A stretch of DNA of 64,000 bases from Dinoroseobacter sp965279125 (GCA_965279125.1 CBDIHL010000035.1:1-64000), one strand, 5' to 3'; positions 10,593 through 18,953 are shown, numbered from the stretch's first letter. Notes: generated by a model from the letters alone, not told the origin. A program made the numbers and translations.

Positions 10593-10650
10593 GGCGCGAA
10601 GCGTGACGGGTTGTGTCGGGCGGTGCAATGCGATTTCGAACTCGCATGAG

Positions 10651-10672
10651 GACGGCTCTTCGAAGAGCCGTC
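10651..10672. repeat. Perfect 22-bp palindrome between mlaF and the next gene
   Basis: The left half is GACGGCTCTTC and the right half its exact reverse complement, with no spacer. It starts five bases after the mlaF stop. There is no T-run after it, so it is not a standard intrinsic terminator; it resembles the REP-like dispersed palindromes of alphaproteobacteria and could end or stabilise the mlaF message. Confidence 0.6.
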
Positions 10673-10676
10673 GCCC

Positions 10677-11423
10677 CTACCGCAACGTCTCGATTGGCCC
10701 CTCAGCGGCGCCCGTGATGAACTGGTGCAAATAGGGATCGCCCGCCGCGTCGATCTCGCCCACAGGCCCCTCCCACCGGATCTTGCCCGCATGCAGCATC
10801 GCCACCCGGTCGGCAATCGCGCGCACGCTGCTCATGTCATGGGTGATGGTCATCGCGGTCGCCCCCATCTCAGTGACGATCTCGCGGATCAGATCGTTGA
10901 TCACCCCCGCCATGATCGGATCGAGGCCCGTTGTCGGTTCGTCAAAGAAGATGATCTTCGGCTCGGCGGCAATGGCGCGGGCGAGGCCGACGCGCTTTTG
11001 CATGCCGCCCGATAGCTCGGCTGGGAACTGGTCGGCCACGTCAGGACCAAGGCCGACGCGCTTGAGCTTCTCGATGGCGATCTCGCGCGCCTCGTCCTTG
11101 GGCTTTTTCAGCGAGCCACGCAGGAGGCGGAAGGCAACGTTCTGCCAAACGGTGAGGCTGTCAAAGAGCGCGGCCCCCTGAAACAGCATCCCGAATTGCG
11201 CAAGGAAGGCGTCGCGGTCGCCGGCTGTGGCGTCCTTGCCGTCCACCTCGATCTGGCCCGCGTCCGGGGTGACGAGGCCGAGGACACTCTTGAGCAACAC
11301 CGATTTCCCGGTGCCCGAGCCGCCAATGATGACGGTGGAGGTGCCCTTGGGCACGGACAAATCCACCCCGCGCAGCACTTGCTTGGGGCCGAAGGATTTG
11401 TGGAGGGCGGTGAGGGTGATCAT
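10677..11423 (-). CDS. mlaF: Phospholipid/toluene-tolerance ABC transporter ATP-binding protein MlaF
   Basis: A 248-residue ABC ATPase with Walker A GGSGTGKSVLLKSVLGL, Q-loop FQGAALFDSLTVWQNVAF, signature LSGGMQKRVGLARAI, Walker B KIIFFDEPTTGLDP and the H-loop ITHDMSS. The FDSLTV segment is typical of the MlaF/Ttg2A group that drives retrograde lipid transport with the MlaE permease and an MCE protein. No MCE (MlaD) gene is in the window after it. Its ATG overlaps the stop of the 11.4-kb gene by four bases (ATGA). In most relatives MlaE would precede directly; see the insertion finding. Confidence 0.93.
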   Translation of the reverse strand: MITLTALHKSFGPKQVLRGVDLSVPKGTSTVIIGGSGTGKSVLLKSVLGLVTPDAGQIEVDGKDATAGDRDAFLAQFGMLFQGAALFDSLTVWQNVAFRLLRGSLKKPKDEAREIAIEKLKRVGLGPDVADQFPAELSGGMQKRVGLARAIAAEPKIIFFDEPTTGLDPIMAGVINDLIREIVTEMGATAMTITHDMSSVRAIADRVAMLHAGKIRWEGPVGEIDAAGDPYLHQFITGAAEGPIETLR

Positions 11424-12061
11424 TCTTCGGAAGGCTCTTCGTCGGGTGCAGGGAGGCGTTTAAGCTCTTCCGGCTCGGGCAGTTGATCATACTCGCCCGT
11501 GTTCTTACGCGCTATCGACGTCACTTCCTTGATCCGGTCCGTAAGCGGTTTGATGTCCTTGCCGAATTTGCCCAGCGTTTCGCCGACATCAGAGACGCCA
11601 GCGCGCACGACATCAAACATACCCTTTGGTTTTTTGACCTCTGCCTCGATTGCAGCGATTCGGTTTAAGAGTCGAAGACGATGCGGTTCATCGAAGTCAG
11701 GTGTCGCAAACACGATCTTCCGCATTTGGGCGCATAGCTCAAAGACGCGTTTTGAGTCTGTGTCCGACAAGCTGAAAGTTGGAATGAGGTTGCTAGTCGA
11801 TAGCTGAATGTCGGTGTCTTTTATTTCATTGAATTTTATTTCTTGCTGCATGATCGACAGCAGGCGTTCAGCGCTAACGTGCCAAATATATCTGTCATCT
11901 TGCCTGAAACCAGTCTTCAAAACAGATTTAAAATGAGTGGTGAAGTCAGCGGGTGAGGTTTCTACCGCAACTCTCACTTTATCCAAGCTAGGTTCACCCA
12001 TGTTCTTTCGAGCTACTGCCTCCTCGAGGGCCTTGGCAACAATCTTCCGTATTTCACTCAT
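11420..12061 (-). CDS. Unknown protein inserted between mlaE and mlaF
   Basis: The 213-residue product is soluble, with no signal or membrane segment. Its middle (RYIWHVSAERLLSIMQQEI, STSNLIPTFSLSD) is poorly biased in codon use and visibly AT-richer than both neighbours. A helical region near residues 125-185 reads LLNRIAAIEAEVKKPKG, FDVVRAG and LGKFGKDIKPLTDRIKE; I recall similar helices in uncharacterised accessory proteins but cannot name the family. The tail is Pro/Glu-rich. It is 11 nt after mlaE and its stop overlaps the mlaF start by ATGA. This looks like a horizontally gained gene that kept the operon's reading coupling. Confidence 0.75.
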   Translation of the reverse strand: MSEIRKIVAKALEEAVARKNMGEPSLDKVRVAVETSPADFTTHFKSVLKTGFRQDDRYIWHVSAERLLSIMQQEIKFNEIKDTDIQLSTSNLIPTFSLSDTDSKRVFELCAQMRKIVFATPDFDEPHRLRLLNRIAAIEAEVKKPKGMFDVVRAGVSDVGETLGKFGKDIKPLTDRIKEVTSIARKNTGEYDQLPEPEELKRLPAPDEEPSEE

Positions 12062-12072
12062 TGCTAAGTACC

Positions 12073-12846
12073 TTAAGCACTGAAAAACACCTCCGTCAGC
12101 ACATAGTTACTCGCCAAGATCAGCACGCTCGACGACACCACCGCATTCGTCGTCGCCCTCCCGACTCCCTGCGCCCCGCGCCCGGAATTCATCCCGTGGT
12201 AGCATCCCATCGTCGCCACGATGAACCCGAACACCGCGCCCTTGACCATGCCTGAGCCGACATCCCAGACCTCCAGAAAGTCCACGGTGTTGCCCAGATA
12301 GACCGCCGGGTTGAAGCCCAGCCGTGTGGTGCCAACGAGGTAGCCCCCGAAGATCCCAATCGCGTCGCCCACTGCCACCAACAGGGGTACCGTCAGGGTT
12401 GCGGCCAGTACCCTCGGCACGGTCAGGTACTTCATCGGATCGGTGCTGAGCGTCGTCAACGCATCAATCTGCTCGGTCACTTTCATCGTCCCCAGCTCAG
12501 CCGCAATCGCAGCCGCCACGCGCCCGGCGACCATGAGGCCGCCCAAAACGGGCCCCAACTCGCGCACCATTCCGATGGCCACGATGCTGGGCACCACGGC
12601 CTCGGCGTTGAACCGCGCCCCGCCTGCGTAGATCTGCAAGGCCAGCGCGCCCCCGGTGAACAGCGTCGTCAGGCCGACCACGGGCAGGCTGAACCAGCCG
12701 ATGGTGATGAGGGCTTGCAAAAATTCGCGCGTATAGAACGGGGGGCGGACCATGTGGCTGATCGTGGCGGCGGCAAACAGCGTGACACGCCCGATCATTG
12801 CCAACAGGGCGAGGGTGTTGCGCCCGAGGGTGCCGAGGAAATTCAC
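12073..12846 (-). CDS. mlaE: MlaE-family ABC transporter permease, GTG start
   Basis: The 257-residue membrane protein matches the MlaE/TtgB permease family: FYTREFLQALITIGWFSLPVVG at the N-terminal side, then AIGMVRELGPVLGGLMVAGRVAAAIAAELGTMKVTEQIDAL spread over the coupling region, and GCYHGMNSGRGAQGVGRATT near the C-terminus. About five membrane segments are seen. Translation begins with GTG, overlapping the alr stop as GTGA, so expression is coupled to alr. It would pair with the MlaF ATPase downstream, now separated by a foreign-looking gene. Confidence 0.93.
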   Translation of the reverse strand: MNFLGTLGRNTLALLAMIGRVTLFAAATISHMVRPPFYTREFLQALITIGWFSLPVVGLTTLFTGGALALQIYAGGARFNAEAVVPSIVAIGMVRELGPVLGGLMVAGRVAAAIAAELGTMKVTEQIDALTTLSTDPMKYLTVPRVLAATLTVPLLVAVGDAIGIFGGYLVGTTRLGFNPAVYLGNTVDFLEVWDVGSGMVKGAVFGFIVATMGCYHGMNSGRGAQGVGRATTNAVVSSSVLILASNYVLTEVFFSA

Positions 12847-13892
12847 GCGGCACCGCCTTTGTAGTGGCGGGTGTAGCGCGGGCCGAGGCTCGTGAGAATC
12901 TCGTAGCCGATGGTGTCTGCCGCATCGGCCAGGTGATCGACGCCCTGCATGGGGCCTAGGAGGTCGAGGTGCTCAGGGTCGCTCTCCAAGTGGCTGATAT
13001 CCACGGTCAGCAAATCCATCGACACCCGCCCGGCCAAGCGGCACGGATGCACGCCCGCGAACAGCGTCGCCTTGCCCGATAGCGCCCGGATGATCCCGTC
13101 CGCATAGCCGCCCGAGACGGTTGCGATGCGCGTGGGCCGGTCGGCGATGAAGGCGCAGCCATAGCCGACACTCTCGCCCGGTGCCACGTCGCGGCACTGG
13201 ACCACGGGCAGGCTGAGGGTGACGACGGATTGCGCATCTGCGTAAGGCGCGCCGCCATAGAGGCCGATGCCGGGGCGGGTCAGATCGAAGTGGAATTTCG
13301 GGCCCAGAAGGATGCCGCCTGTGGCCGCGAGAGAGCGTTTCGCCGCGATCCCGTCGGTCATCTCGAGAAAGGTCTTCAGCTGCAACTGGTTCTGCGGATG
13401 GCCCGGATCGTCGGCGCAAGACAAGTGGCTCATGACCAGACGCGGGCTCAAAGGCAGCACGATCTCGCGCAGGGCGGCCCATTCGGCGGGCTCCATCCCG
13501 AGACGGTTCATGCCGGTGTCGAGCTGGACGCCAAAGGGGTGGTCGGGCAGGGCCTCGATATGGCGGGTGAGCTGCTCGACCGAGTTCAGCATCGGGGTCA
13601 TGCGGTGGTCGCGGATCAGGTCGGTGTCGCCGGGCATGTGGCCCGAGAAAACGCCGATCTCCGGGCCGGGGCCAAGGGCTTGGCGGACCTTGATGCCCTC
13701 CTCGGCGACGGCGACGAAAAAGCGGCGCGCGCCTGCGTCGGCGAGGGTTTTGGCGACGCGGCCTGCGTCGAGGCCGTAGCCATCGGCTTTGACGACCGCC
13801 GCCGTTTGCGTGGACGGGGGCGAGGCGGCGTCGAGCATCCGCCAGTTGGCAGCGAGCGCGTCGAGGTCGATGGAGAGGGTTGCGGTGGCCAT
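12843..13892 (-). CDS. alr: Alanine racemase
   Basis: Alr interconverts L- and D-alanine for peptidoglycan. The 349-residue protein has the PLP-lysine motif AAVVKADGYGLDAGRVA near residue 40, the helix GVQLDTGMNRLGM, and the C-terminal domain with SVGYGCAFIADRPTRIATVSGGYADG and GRVSMDLLTVD, which holds the catalytic tyrosine region. The ATG at 13892 gives the family's usual start (MATATLSIDLDALAANWR); a longer open frame upstream is Pro-rich and probably untranslated. It heads the alr-mlaE-(insert)-mlaF group. Confidence 0.94.
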   Translation of the reverse strand: MATATLSIDLDALAANWRMLDAASPPSTQTAAVVKADGYGLDAGRVAKTLADAGARRFFVAVAEEGIKVRQALGPGPEIGVFSGHMPGDTDLIRDHRMTPMLNSVEQLTRHIEALPDHPFGVQLDTGMNRLGMEPAEWAALREIVLPLSPRLVMSHLSCADDPGHPQNQLQLKTFLEMTDGIAAKRSLAATGGILLGPKFHFDLTRPGIGLYGGAPYADAQSVVTLSLPVVQCRDVAPGESVGYGCAFIADRPTRIATVSGGYADGIIRALSGKATLFAGVHPCRLAGRVSMDLLTVDISHLESDPEHLDLLGPMQGVDHLADAADTIGYEILTSLGPRYTRHYKGGAA

Positions 13893-14025
13893 GGGAGAGG
13901 TGTTGCGGGTGGGGGAGGGGAGGTCAAGGGGGGATGGGGTGGGCCTGCGCTGGGCGCGCCCGAAAATCGCCAAAATTCGGGTCTAGACTAATCGGTATGA
14001 TCCTCCAATTTGAGCAGGTTTCGAT

Positions 14026-14730
14026 ATGACGCCTTCACCGCCTCGCATCTACAAACTCGACGGCGTTAAGCCGTCCGGCAAAATGGAGGGCGGTCCGGTG
14101 TGGGGGCTGCGTTTGCTCGCGCCGAATGTGCCGGAGGAAGAGGCAGCGCCTCTTAGGGCGCAGCGTAAAGCGTTTCATCATGCTCTGCGCTCTGGCGAGA
14201 TCATTCCATCAGAGGTTTTTGGGGACGGGGTGTGGCGCTGATCTCGTCCCATGCCAAGAATTCCGAGGCAGAAACCCTTTATGGACTTGGGTGGCCGTTT
14301 CGTCGTGAGCGGCGCTGTGAAGGATGTGTTTGAGAGGTTTGATCTCGGCAACACCGTGTTTCACCGTCTTACAATGCACAGGAACCCTGATATGGCCCCG
14401 CTTTGGGACACGCCGATGTACCTGCTTAATGTTGCGAACCACAAAAAAACCGTCGATTTTCGGAAAGGTGTCGCGCAAGGCTTGGTGTCATCGACCGAAT
14501 ATATCAGGCCCAATGACCCACCATCTTACGGGAATATTCTGAGGGCTGCCTGCCCGGTCTGGCGATCATCCCTTGATGGGCCGGATATCTGGATGGCGGA
14601 GAGCTTCGCCGTGGGACCTTTCTTCATCACGCACCGCATTGCTGACGCGCTACGCAAGGAGAAGTTGACAGCCAGTCTGCACCTGATCGAATGCCCGTTT
14701 TCGGAAGACGGTGAGACGCTGGGCGCGTGA
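14026..14730 (+). pseudogene. Imm11/DUF1629-like protein interrupted by an in-frame stop
   Basis: Two segments lie in the same frame: 14026-14241 and 14251-14730, split by TGA at 14239-14241 and nine bases before the next ATG. The second ATG has no ribosome site, while the first has GAGCAGG. Joined, they give a ~234-residue protein. The C-terminal part resembles Imm11 (DUF1629) immunity proteins of polymorphic-toxin systems: YLLNVANHKKTVDF, then LDGPDIWMAESFAVGPFFIT and HRIADALRK. No toxin gene is nearby. A single C-to-T change (CGA to TGA) would explain the stop; separate translation of two pieces or a sequencing error are alternatives. Confidence 0.55.
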
Positions 14731-14754
14731 GCGAGGGGCTTGAGCGCGAAGGAT

Positions 14755-14776
14755 GGTGGGCTGAAGCCCACCCTAC
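14755..14776. repeat. REP-like palindrome, copy 1
   Basis: GGTGGGCTGAAGCCCACC is an 18-bp imperfect-centre palindrome followed by CTAC. It sits 25 nt after the Imm11-like gene. A second copy with the same CTAC flank is at 15398. I recall this GTAGGGTGGGCT-type element as a dispersed repeat in many proteobacteria. Confidence 0.6.
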
Positions 14777-14964
14777 CTACATCAGCAGCCGATATTTGGT
14801 TTGCCGTGCCGTGAGCCATCGCCATCTGACCAGCACACTAAATCCGAATAAGCTTGATGTGACGCCGAACTCCAAAAGCAGCTTGGCAAAGAACTCATCA
14901 CTTTCGATCCGCACTTGGCTCCGAAGTTCGTCGGAGTCTAAACGTGCCCAGTCAACAACGCGCT

Positions 14965-15414
14965 CTAGCTCGGTGGGGCGATGCAGTTTTCAGATAAGGT
15001 CGGGAACATGTAGACGCTGGGCCCTTTGTTCTGTTCGTTTGCCTGTCCCTGCACATCGGTCGTCACAGCGAAATAGGTGAACACACAGAACCGCTCTATT
15101 GTAGAGAAGTCGCAACGTGCCACGCTGAGCGGCGTTGCCTTGTCCATGGCAAGGGCCTCGAATGCGTCGAACTCCTTGGCAAAATTGCTCGATGTGTTCT
15201 CCCAATCTAGCGCACCTATCCGAGTGTTAGTTTCTGCCACTTTCGGCCAGTTGATCAGCAAAGCGCCATTTGGATACGAGACCGCATGATCAGCCGAGCT
15301 CACCAAGCCGCGTAACTGCATGACACATCCCGGAAAATGACCTTCCGCTGTTGCACCTTGAGCAAACGCGCAAAGCGCAACCGCCGCCACGAAGATCGGC
15401 GGGCTAAAGCCCAT
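14965..15414 (-). CDS. Small exported protein of unknown function
   Basis: The 149-residue protein has a clear Sec signal (MGFSPPIFVAAVALCAFAQGATA, cleavage after the ATA). The mature part has four cysteines (GCVMQL, ARCDF, RFCVF, ENCIAP), which could form two disulfides in the periplasm, and no family that I recognise. The ATG at 15414 is preferred, with GGGGGAG upstream; a GTG four codons earlier is possible. The start codon and first residues (MGFSPP) are encoded by a REP-like repeat. It overlaps the end of the 2OG-oxygenase gene only if the GTG start is used. Confidence 0.65.
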   Translation of the reverse strand: MGFSPPIFVAAVALCAFAQGATAEGHFPGCVMQLRGLVSSADHAVSYPNGALLINWPKVAETNTRIGALDWENTSSNFAKEFDAFEALAMDKATPLSVARCDFSTIERFCVFTYFAVTTDVQGQANEQNKGPSVYMFPTLSENCIAPPS

Positions 15415-15419
15415 TCTAC
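15398..15419. repeat. REP-like palindrome, copy 2, overlapping a start codon
   Basis: GGCGGGCTAAAGCCCATTCTAC is a diverged copy of the element at 14755. On the minus strand it supplies the ATG and the MGFSPP codons of the exported protein, so a mobile repeat has been recruited as the 5' end of a gene. Confidence 0.55.
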
Positions 15420-16042
15420 GCCGCACTCCCCCTGAGCATCCCCTTCACCTTCGTCAACAGCCCCCGTCGACCCTCTTCGCGCCGCAACGCCGCCTCGTCG
15501 GTCAGCCAGTTGATCTGGATCGCACGCCGTGGCCCCTCGTAGGGGTGGTGCCCGTGCCAAGAGTTATCCGCGCGTTTGAACACCAGCAGCGTCCCGCCTT
15601 TCGGCTCCACCTCGGTGAAGTAGTCCTCAAGGTCATTGCCCCCGTTCAGCAGCCGCAACCGGCCCCCGTCGATCGTCCAGGCGAGGTCGTTGAGGTAGAG
15701 AAGCACGGTGAAGATCTTCGTCTTGCTGTCGGTATGGATGGAGCCGTCCTTGGCCCGGCAATACCCGCGCACGGTGTAGGTGATGGGGCGGTTGGACAGG
15801 TCGTAATCGAACTTCTCCTCCATCGCCTTTTGGAACGCGGGGCCCTGCATGTGGTCCATCATTTCCTTGAACGCGCCCTCGATCTTGAGGGTGGAGCCGT
15901 AGTGCGATCCGCCACCGGGCACCTCGGGGTAGTCCGCGGTGACGCGCGCGAGGGTGTCGGGGGAGATGAACTCTTCGACCAGCAGGTGCTGGAATGGCTC
16001 GGTGATCAGCGGTGTGGCGTTGAATTTGTCGATGTTGAGCAT
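15416..16042 (-). CDS. 2OG-Fe(II) oxygenase family protein
   Basis: A 208-residue protein with the double-stranded-helix iron site: GSIHTDSKTKIFTVLLYLND gives H-x-D, and NSWHGHHPYEGPRRAIQ gives the distal His and the Arg that binds 2-oxoglutarate. GGTLLVFKRAD lies between them. This spacing is like small prolyl-4-hydroxylase-type enzymes. The substrate is unknown. The C-terminal ~20 residues are basic (REEGRRGLLTKVKGML). It is followed by the exported-protein gene and preceded by tandem hairpins. Confidence 0.8.
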   Translation of the reverse strand: MLNIDKFNATPLITEPFQHLLVEEFISPDTLARVTADYPEVPGGGSHYGSTLKIEGAFKEMMDHMQGPAFQKAMEEKFDYDLSNRPITYTVRGYCRAKDGSIHTDSKTKIFTVLLYLNDLAWTIDGGRLRLLNGGNDLEDYFTEVEPKGGTLLVFKRADNSWHGHHPYEGPRRAIQINWLTDEAALRREEGRRGLLTKVKGMLRGSAA

Positions 16043-16104
16043 GGTGTAGGGTCCCCGATATGCGTCTTTGGTGTGGTTATACGCGAGCTGTGAGCGGGGC
16101 GCAT

Positions 16105-16163
16105 CGAGATTTTTCGTCCGAAAAATCTCGGGCCCAAAACTCTTCGGACGAAGAGTTTTGGGC
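16105..16163. repeat. Two adjacent perfect hairpins downstream of the agmatine-deiminase-like gene
   Basis: Positions 16105-16130 form a 12-bp stem around TC (arm CGAGATTTTTCG). Positions 16132-16163 form a 15-bp stem around GA (arm GCCCAAAACTCTTCG), whose last base is also the last base of the preceding stop codon. Neither has a T-run. A related pair lies at 17327-17373, on the other side of the same gene. Confidence 0.7.
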
Positions 16164-17233
16164 TACAACGCGGGCATTTGCTGGGTTACGCAGTGGATCC
16201 CGCCGCCCATCTCGCCCAAGGTGTCGACGTTTAACGTGATGACCTCTCGGCCCGGATAGTGCCGCGTGAGCGCATAAACAGCTATCGCATCCGCCTCATC
16301 GTCTCCGAACTGCGCGGCAACCACCGCCCCGTTGCAGACGTAGTAATTGACGTAAGCGGCCACGAAATCCTCGGCCTCGATCCGGCGCTCGACCGGCTCG
16401 GGGATCACCTCGATCTCAAGCCCGGCGGCTTCCAGGATGTCGTGGGTCTCAAGCGCTGCCATGTGGAAGTCGTCGCGCGGATCAGGATCGTCCGGCAGCT
16501 GGATCAGCACCCGCCCCGGCCCAGTGAAGCGCGCGAGGCTGTCGATGTGATAGTCGGTGATGTCCTGATCCCACACGCCCGGTGCCCAGATCATCCGCTC
16601 GGCCCCATAGGCTGACAGCAGCCGTGCTTCGATCTTGGCGCGGCTCAGGCCGGGATTGCGGTTCTCGATGACCCAGCTGCTTTCATGGGCAATCAAAAGG
16701 CCGTGGCCGTCTTGTTCAACGCCGCCTGCCTCGCCGAAAAGGCCGCTGTCGATCAGGGGTAGGCCGAGGCGCTCGGCAACCTTCGCGGCGATCTGGCTGT
16801 CGTGTGTGTGAACCTGCTTGCGCCCCCAGCCGTTGAATTTGAGGTGCGAGATCGCGATGCCGCCTTGTCCGTCGATAGCAAAAAGGGGGCCTGCGTCGCG
16901 TGCCCAGAGGTCTTCGGTGGGGATGTTCCAAAGCTCGACGTCTTGGGACAGTTTGCGTCGCGCGCGGGCGTGATCGGAGGGTTGGGCGAGCATCGTGACA
17001 GGCTCGAACGCGGCGATGGTGTTGGCGATCTGGGCGATGGTGTCTTGCACCATGTCGAGGAAGACCGGGTCGGGATGAACCTCGCGGTTGACGGGCCACT
17101 GCATGAAGGTGCGCTGGTGCGAGGCCTCCTCAGGCGGGACGACATAGCCGTTTGGGAGGGCCGTGTGACCGATGCGAGGGGAGAAGGCCATGGCGGCGGC
17201 TCCGGTCAGAAGGGTGCGGCGGCGGGTGATCAT
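16163..17233 (-). CDS. Tat-exported agmatine deiminase / peptidyl-arginine deiminase family protein
   Basis: The 356-residue protein begins MITRRRTLLTGAAAMAFS, a twin-arginine signal, so it is probably periplasmic. The guanidine-modifying fold is shown by EEASHQRTFMQWP at the N-terminus, EDLWARDAGPLFAIDG, GGVEQDGHGLLIAHESS, ITDYHIDSLARF (His-x-Asp) and the catalytic-cysteine end GGGIHCVTQQMPAL. Cytosolic AguA enzymes convert agmatine to N-carbamoylputrescine; the export signal suggests a different guanidino substrate or scavenging in the periplasm. No polyamine genes are near. It is bounded by paired hairpins at both ends, implying an isolated transcription unit. Confidence 0.85.
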   Translation of the reverse strand: MITRRRTLLTGAAAMAFSPRIGHTALPNGYVVPPEEASHQRTFMQWPVNREVHPDPVFLDMVQDTIAQIANTIAAFEPVTMLAQPSDHARARRKLSQDVELWNIPTEDLWARDAGPLFAIDGQGGIAISHLKFNGWGRKQVHTHDSQIAAKVAERLGLPLIDSGLFGEAGGVEQDGHGLLIAHESSWVIENRNPGLSRAKIEARLLSAYGAERMIWAPGVWDQDITDYHIDSLARFTGPGRVLIQLPDDPDPRDDFHMAALETHDILEAAGLEIEVIPEPVERRIEAEDFVAAYVNYYVCNGAVVAAQFGDDEADAIAVYALTRHYPGREVITLNVDTLGEMGGGIHCVTQQMPAL

Positions 17234-17326
17234 GGAGGGAAGGGTAGAAGGGCAGAGAAGGGGCGTCTACGGGATGTCGAAGGCCAATAGGCGGGGTCTG
17301 AACAGCAAAAATTAAGAGCGTTATTC

Positions 17327-17373
17327 AGACTTTCTTCACAGAAGAAAGTCTACGATTTTTCGCCGAAAAATCG
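17327..17373. repeat. Two adjacent hairpins in the dnaB/deiminase gap
   Basis: AGACTTTCTTC-ACA-GAAGAAAGTCT (17327-17351) and CGATTTTTCG-C-CGAAAAATCG (17353-17373). The second shares the GATTTTTCG arm with the 16105 hairpin. They lie about 70 bp after the dnaB stop in dnaB's direction and about 95 bp upstream of the deiminase start. Confidence 0.65.
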
Positions 17374-17441
17374 ATTAAAGAAAGGGTGCGATCGGAAGCT
17401 TAAGAAATCGTTTCCGCAGCCTGCGCAAAATCGACGCCGCC

Positions 17442-18953
17442 TCAATACTCCTCTTGTCCACCTCCCTGCCATTCCTTCGCAAGGTTCCCGAACCGCGTGA
17501 ACTGACCCTCAAAGCTCAGCTCTACTGTCCCAATCGGGCCGTGACGCTGCTTGCCGATCACCACCTCGGCGCGTCCATGCAGCCGCGCCATACGCTCTTG
17601 CCACTCGGCCATCTTGTCGAGCTGATCTTCACCGGGCTTTTCGCGCTCCACGTAGTATTCCTCGCGGTACACGAACATCACGATATCGGCGTCCTGCTCG
17701 ATTGAGCCGGATTCGCGCAGATCGCTCAGCTGCGGCCGTTTGTCTTCGCGGTTCTCCACCTGACGCGACAACTGCGACAGCGCGATGACCGGGATATCCA
17801 GCTCCTTCGCAATCGCTTTCAGGCCTTGGGTGATCTCCGAGACCTCGTTGACGCGGCTGTCCTTGGCGCTCGCAGGGCGCACCAGCTGCAAGTAGTCGAT
17901 GATCAGCACGTCGAGGCCTTTTTCCCGCTTCAACCGACGCGCCCGCGCGGCGAGCTGGCTGATCGGCAAGGCGGCGGTGTCGTCGATGAACAGAGGGCAC
18001 GCCTCAAGCTCTTTGGCGGCCTCGACAAAGCGGCGGAACTCGACCTCGGTCATGTCGCCTTTGCGGATCTGCTCGGACGGCACCTCGGCGGCCTCGGACA
18101 GAACGCGCGCGGCGAGCTGTTCAGCACTCATCTCCAGCGAGAAGAAGCCCACGACGCCGCCATTGACCGCCCCGATGGAGCCATCCGCGAGTTTTCCGCG
18201 TTTATAGGCCTTGGCGATGTTGAATGCCAAGTTCGTGGCCAGCGAGGTTTTGCCCATCGAGGGACGACCCGCAAGGATCAAGAGGTCCGACTTGTGCAGA
18301 CCGCCCAGTTTCTTGTCCATGTCGATCAGGCCGGTCGAGATCCCTGCAAGCCCGCCATCGCGCTGATAGGCTGCATTGGCCATCTGCACGGCATCGGTCA
18401 CAGCCGTTAGGAAGCTCTGAAAGCCCTTCTCGGACTGCCCCGTCTCGGCGATCTGATAGAGCGCTTGTTCAGTGGAGACGATCAACTCGTCGGGCTTGTC
18501 GGCCTCCTCGGCGGCGGCGGCCCGTTCGACCAACTCGCCACCCAGATCGATCAGGTCGCGACGCACGGCCAGATCATGGACCATCTGTGCGAAATCACGC
18601 GCCGCATAGCTGGAGATCGCGTTTGCGGCGAGGCGCACGAGATAGGCGGCACCGCCAAGCTCGGCCAGACCCGGATCGTCTTCGAGCAGCGGCTTGAGGG
18701 TGACGGGCGAGGCGAGGGCGTTGCGTTGGATGCGCTGCTCGGCCACTTCATAGATGCGGCGGTGGACGGGGTCGTAGAAATGCTTGGCCCGCAAAATGGC
18801 GGCGATGCGGTCATAGACATCGTTGTTGGTCAGGATCGCGCCCAAAAGCTGCTGTTCGGCCTCGATGTTATGCGGACGCTTTTGCGTGGCCGGCTCGGTG
18901 CCTTGATCTGGCGCTTGCGGCAGGTCTGTGCGGATCGGTGCGATCTCGTTCAT
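17442..18953 (-). CDS. dnaB: Replicative DNA helicase
   Basis: The 503-residue DnaB is the hexameric helicase at the replication fork. After a short unstructured N-terminus comes the primase-interacting domain (PHNIEAEQQLLGAILTNNDVYD), then the RecA-type motor: Walker A LAGRPSMGKTSLA, VVGFFSLEMSAEQLAARVL, Walker B LDVLIIDYLQLVRP, IALSQLSRQVENREDKRPQLSDLRESG over the C-terminal half, and IVMFVYREEYY. No intein is present. Length is normal. The ATG is followed by acidic residues as in other alphaproteobacteria. The 230-bp gap before pyrE holds no gene that I can see. Confidence 0.97.
   Translation of the reverse strand: MNEIAPIRTDLPQAPDQGTEPATQKRPHNIEAEQQLLGAILTNNDVYDRIAAILRAKHFYDPVHRRIYEVAEQRIQRNALASPVTLKPLLEDDPGLAELGGAAYLVRLAANAISSYAARDFAQMVHDLAVRRDLIDLGGELVERAAAAEEADKPDELIVSTEQALYQIAETGQSEKGFQSFLTAVTDAVQMANAAYQRDGGLAGISTGLIDMDKKLGGLHKSDLLILAGRPSMGKTSLATNLAFNIAKAYKRGKLADGSIGAVNGGVVGFFSLEMSAEQLAARVLSEAAEVPSEQIRKGDMTEVEFRRFVEAAKELEACPLFIDDTAALPISQLAARARRLKREKGLDVLIIDYLQLVRPASAKDSRVNEVSEITQGLKAIAKELDIPVIALSQLSRQVENREDKRPQLSDLRESGSIEQDADIVMFVYREEYYVEREKPGEDQLDKMAEWQERMARLHGRAEVVIGKQRHGPIGTVELSFEGQFTRFGNLAKEWQGGGQEEY

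Noticed and set aside
14727..15080. 117-codon plus-strand frame over the exported-protein gene
   Set aside because: Starts across a REP-like repeat, Ser/Arg-rich shadow product, no domain.
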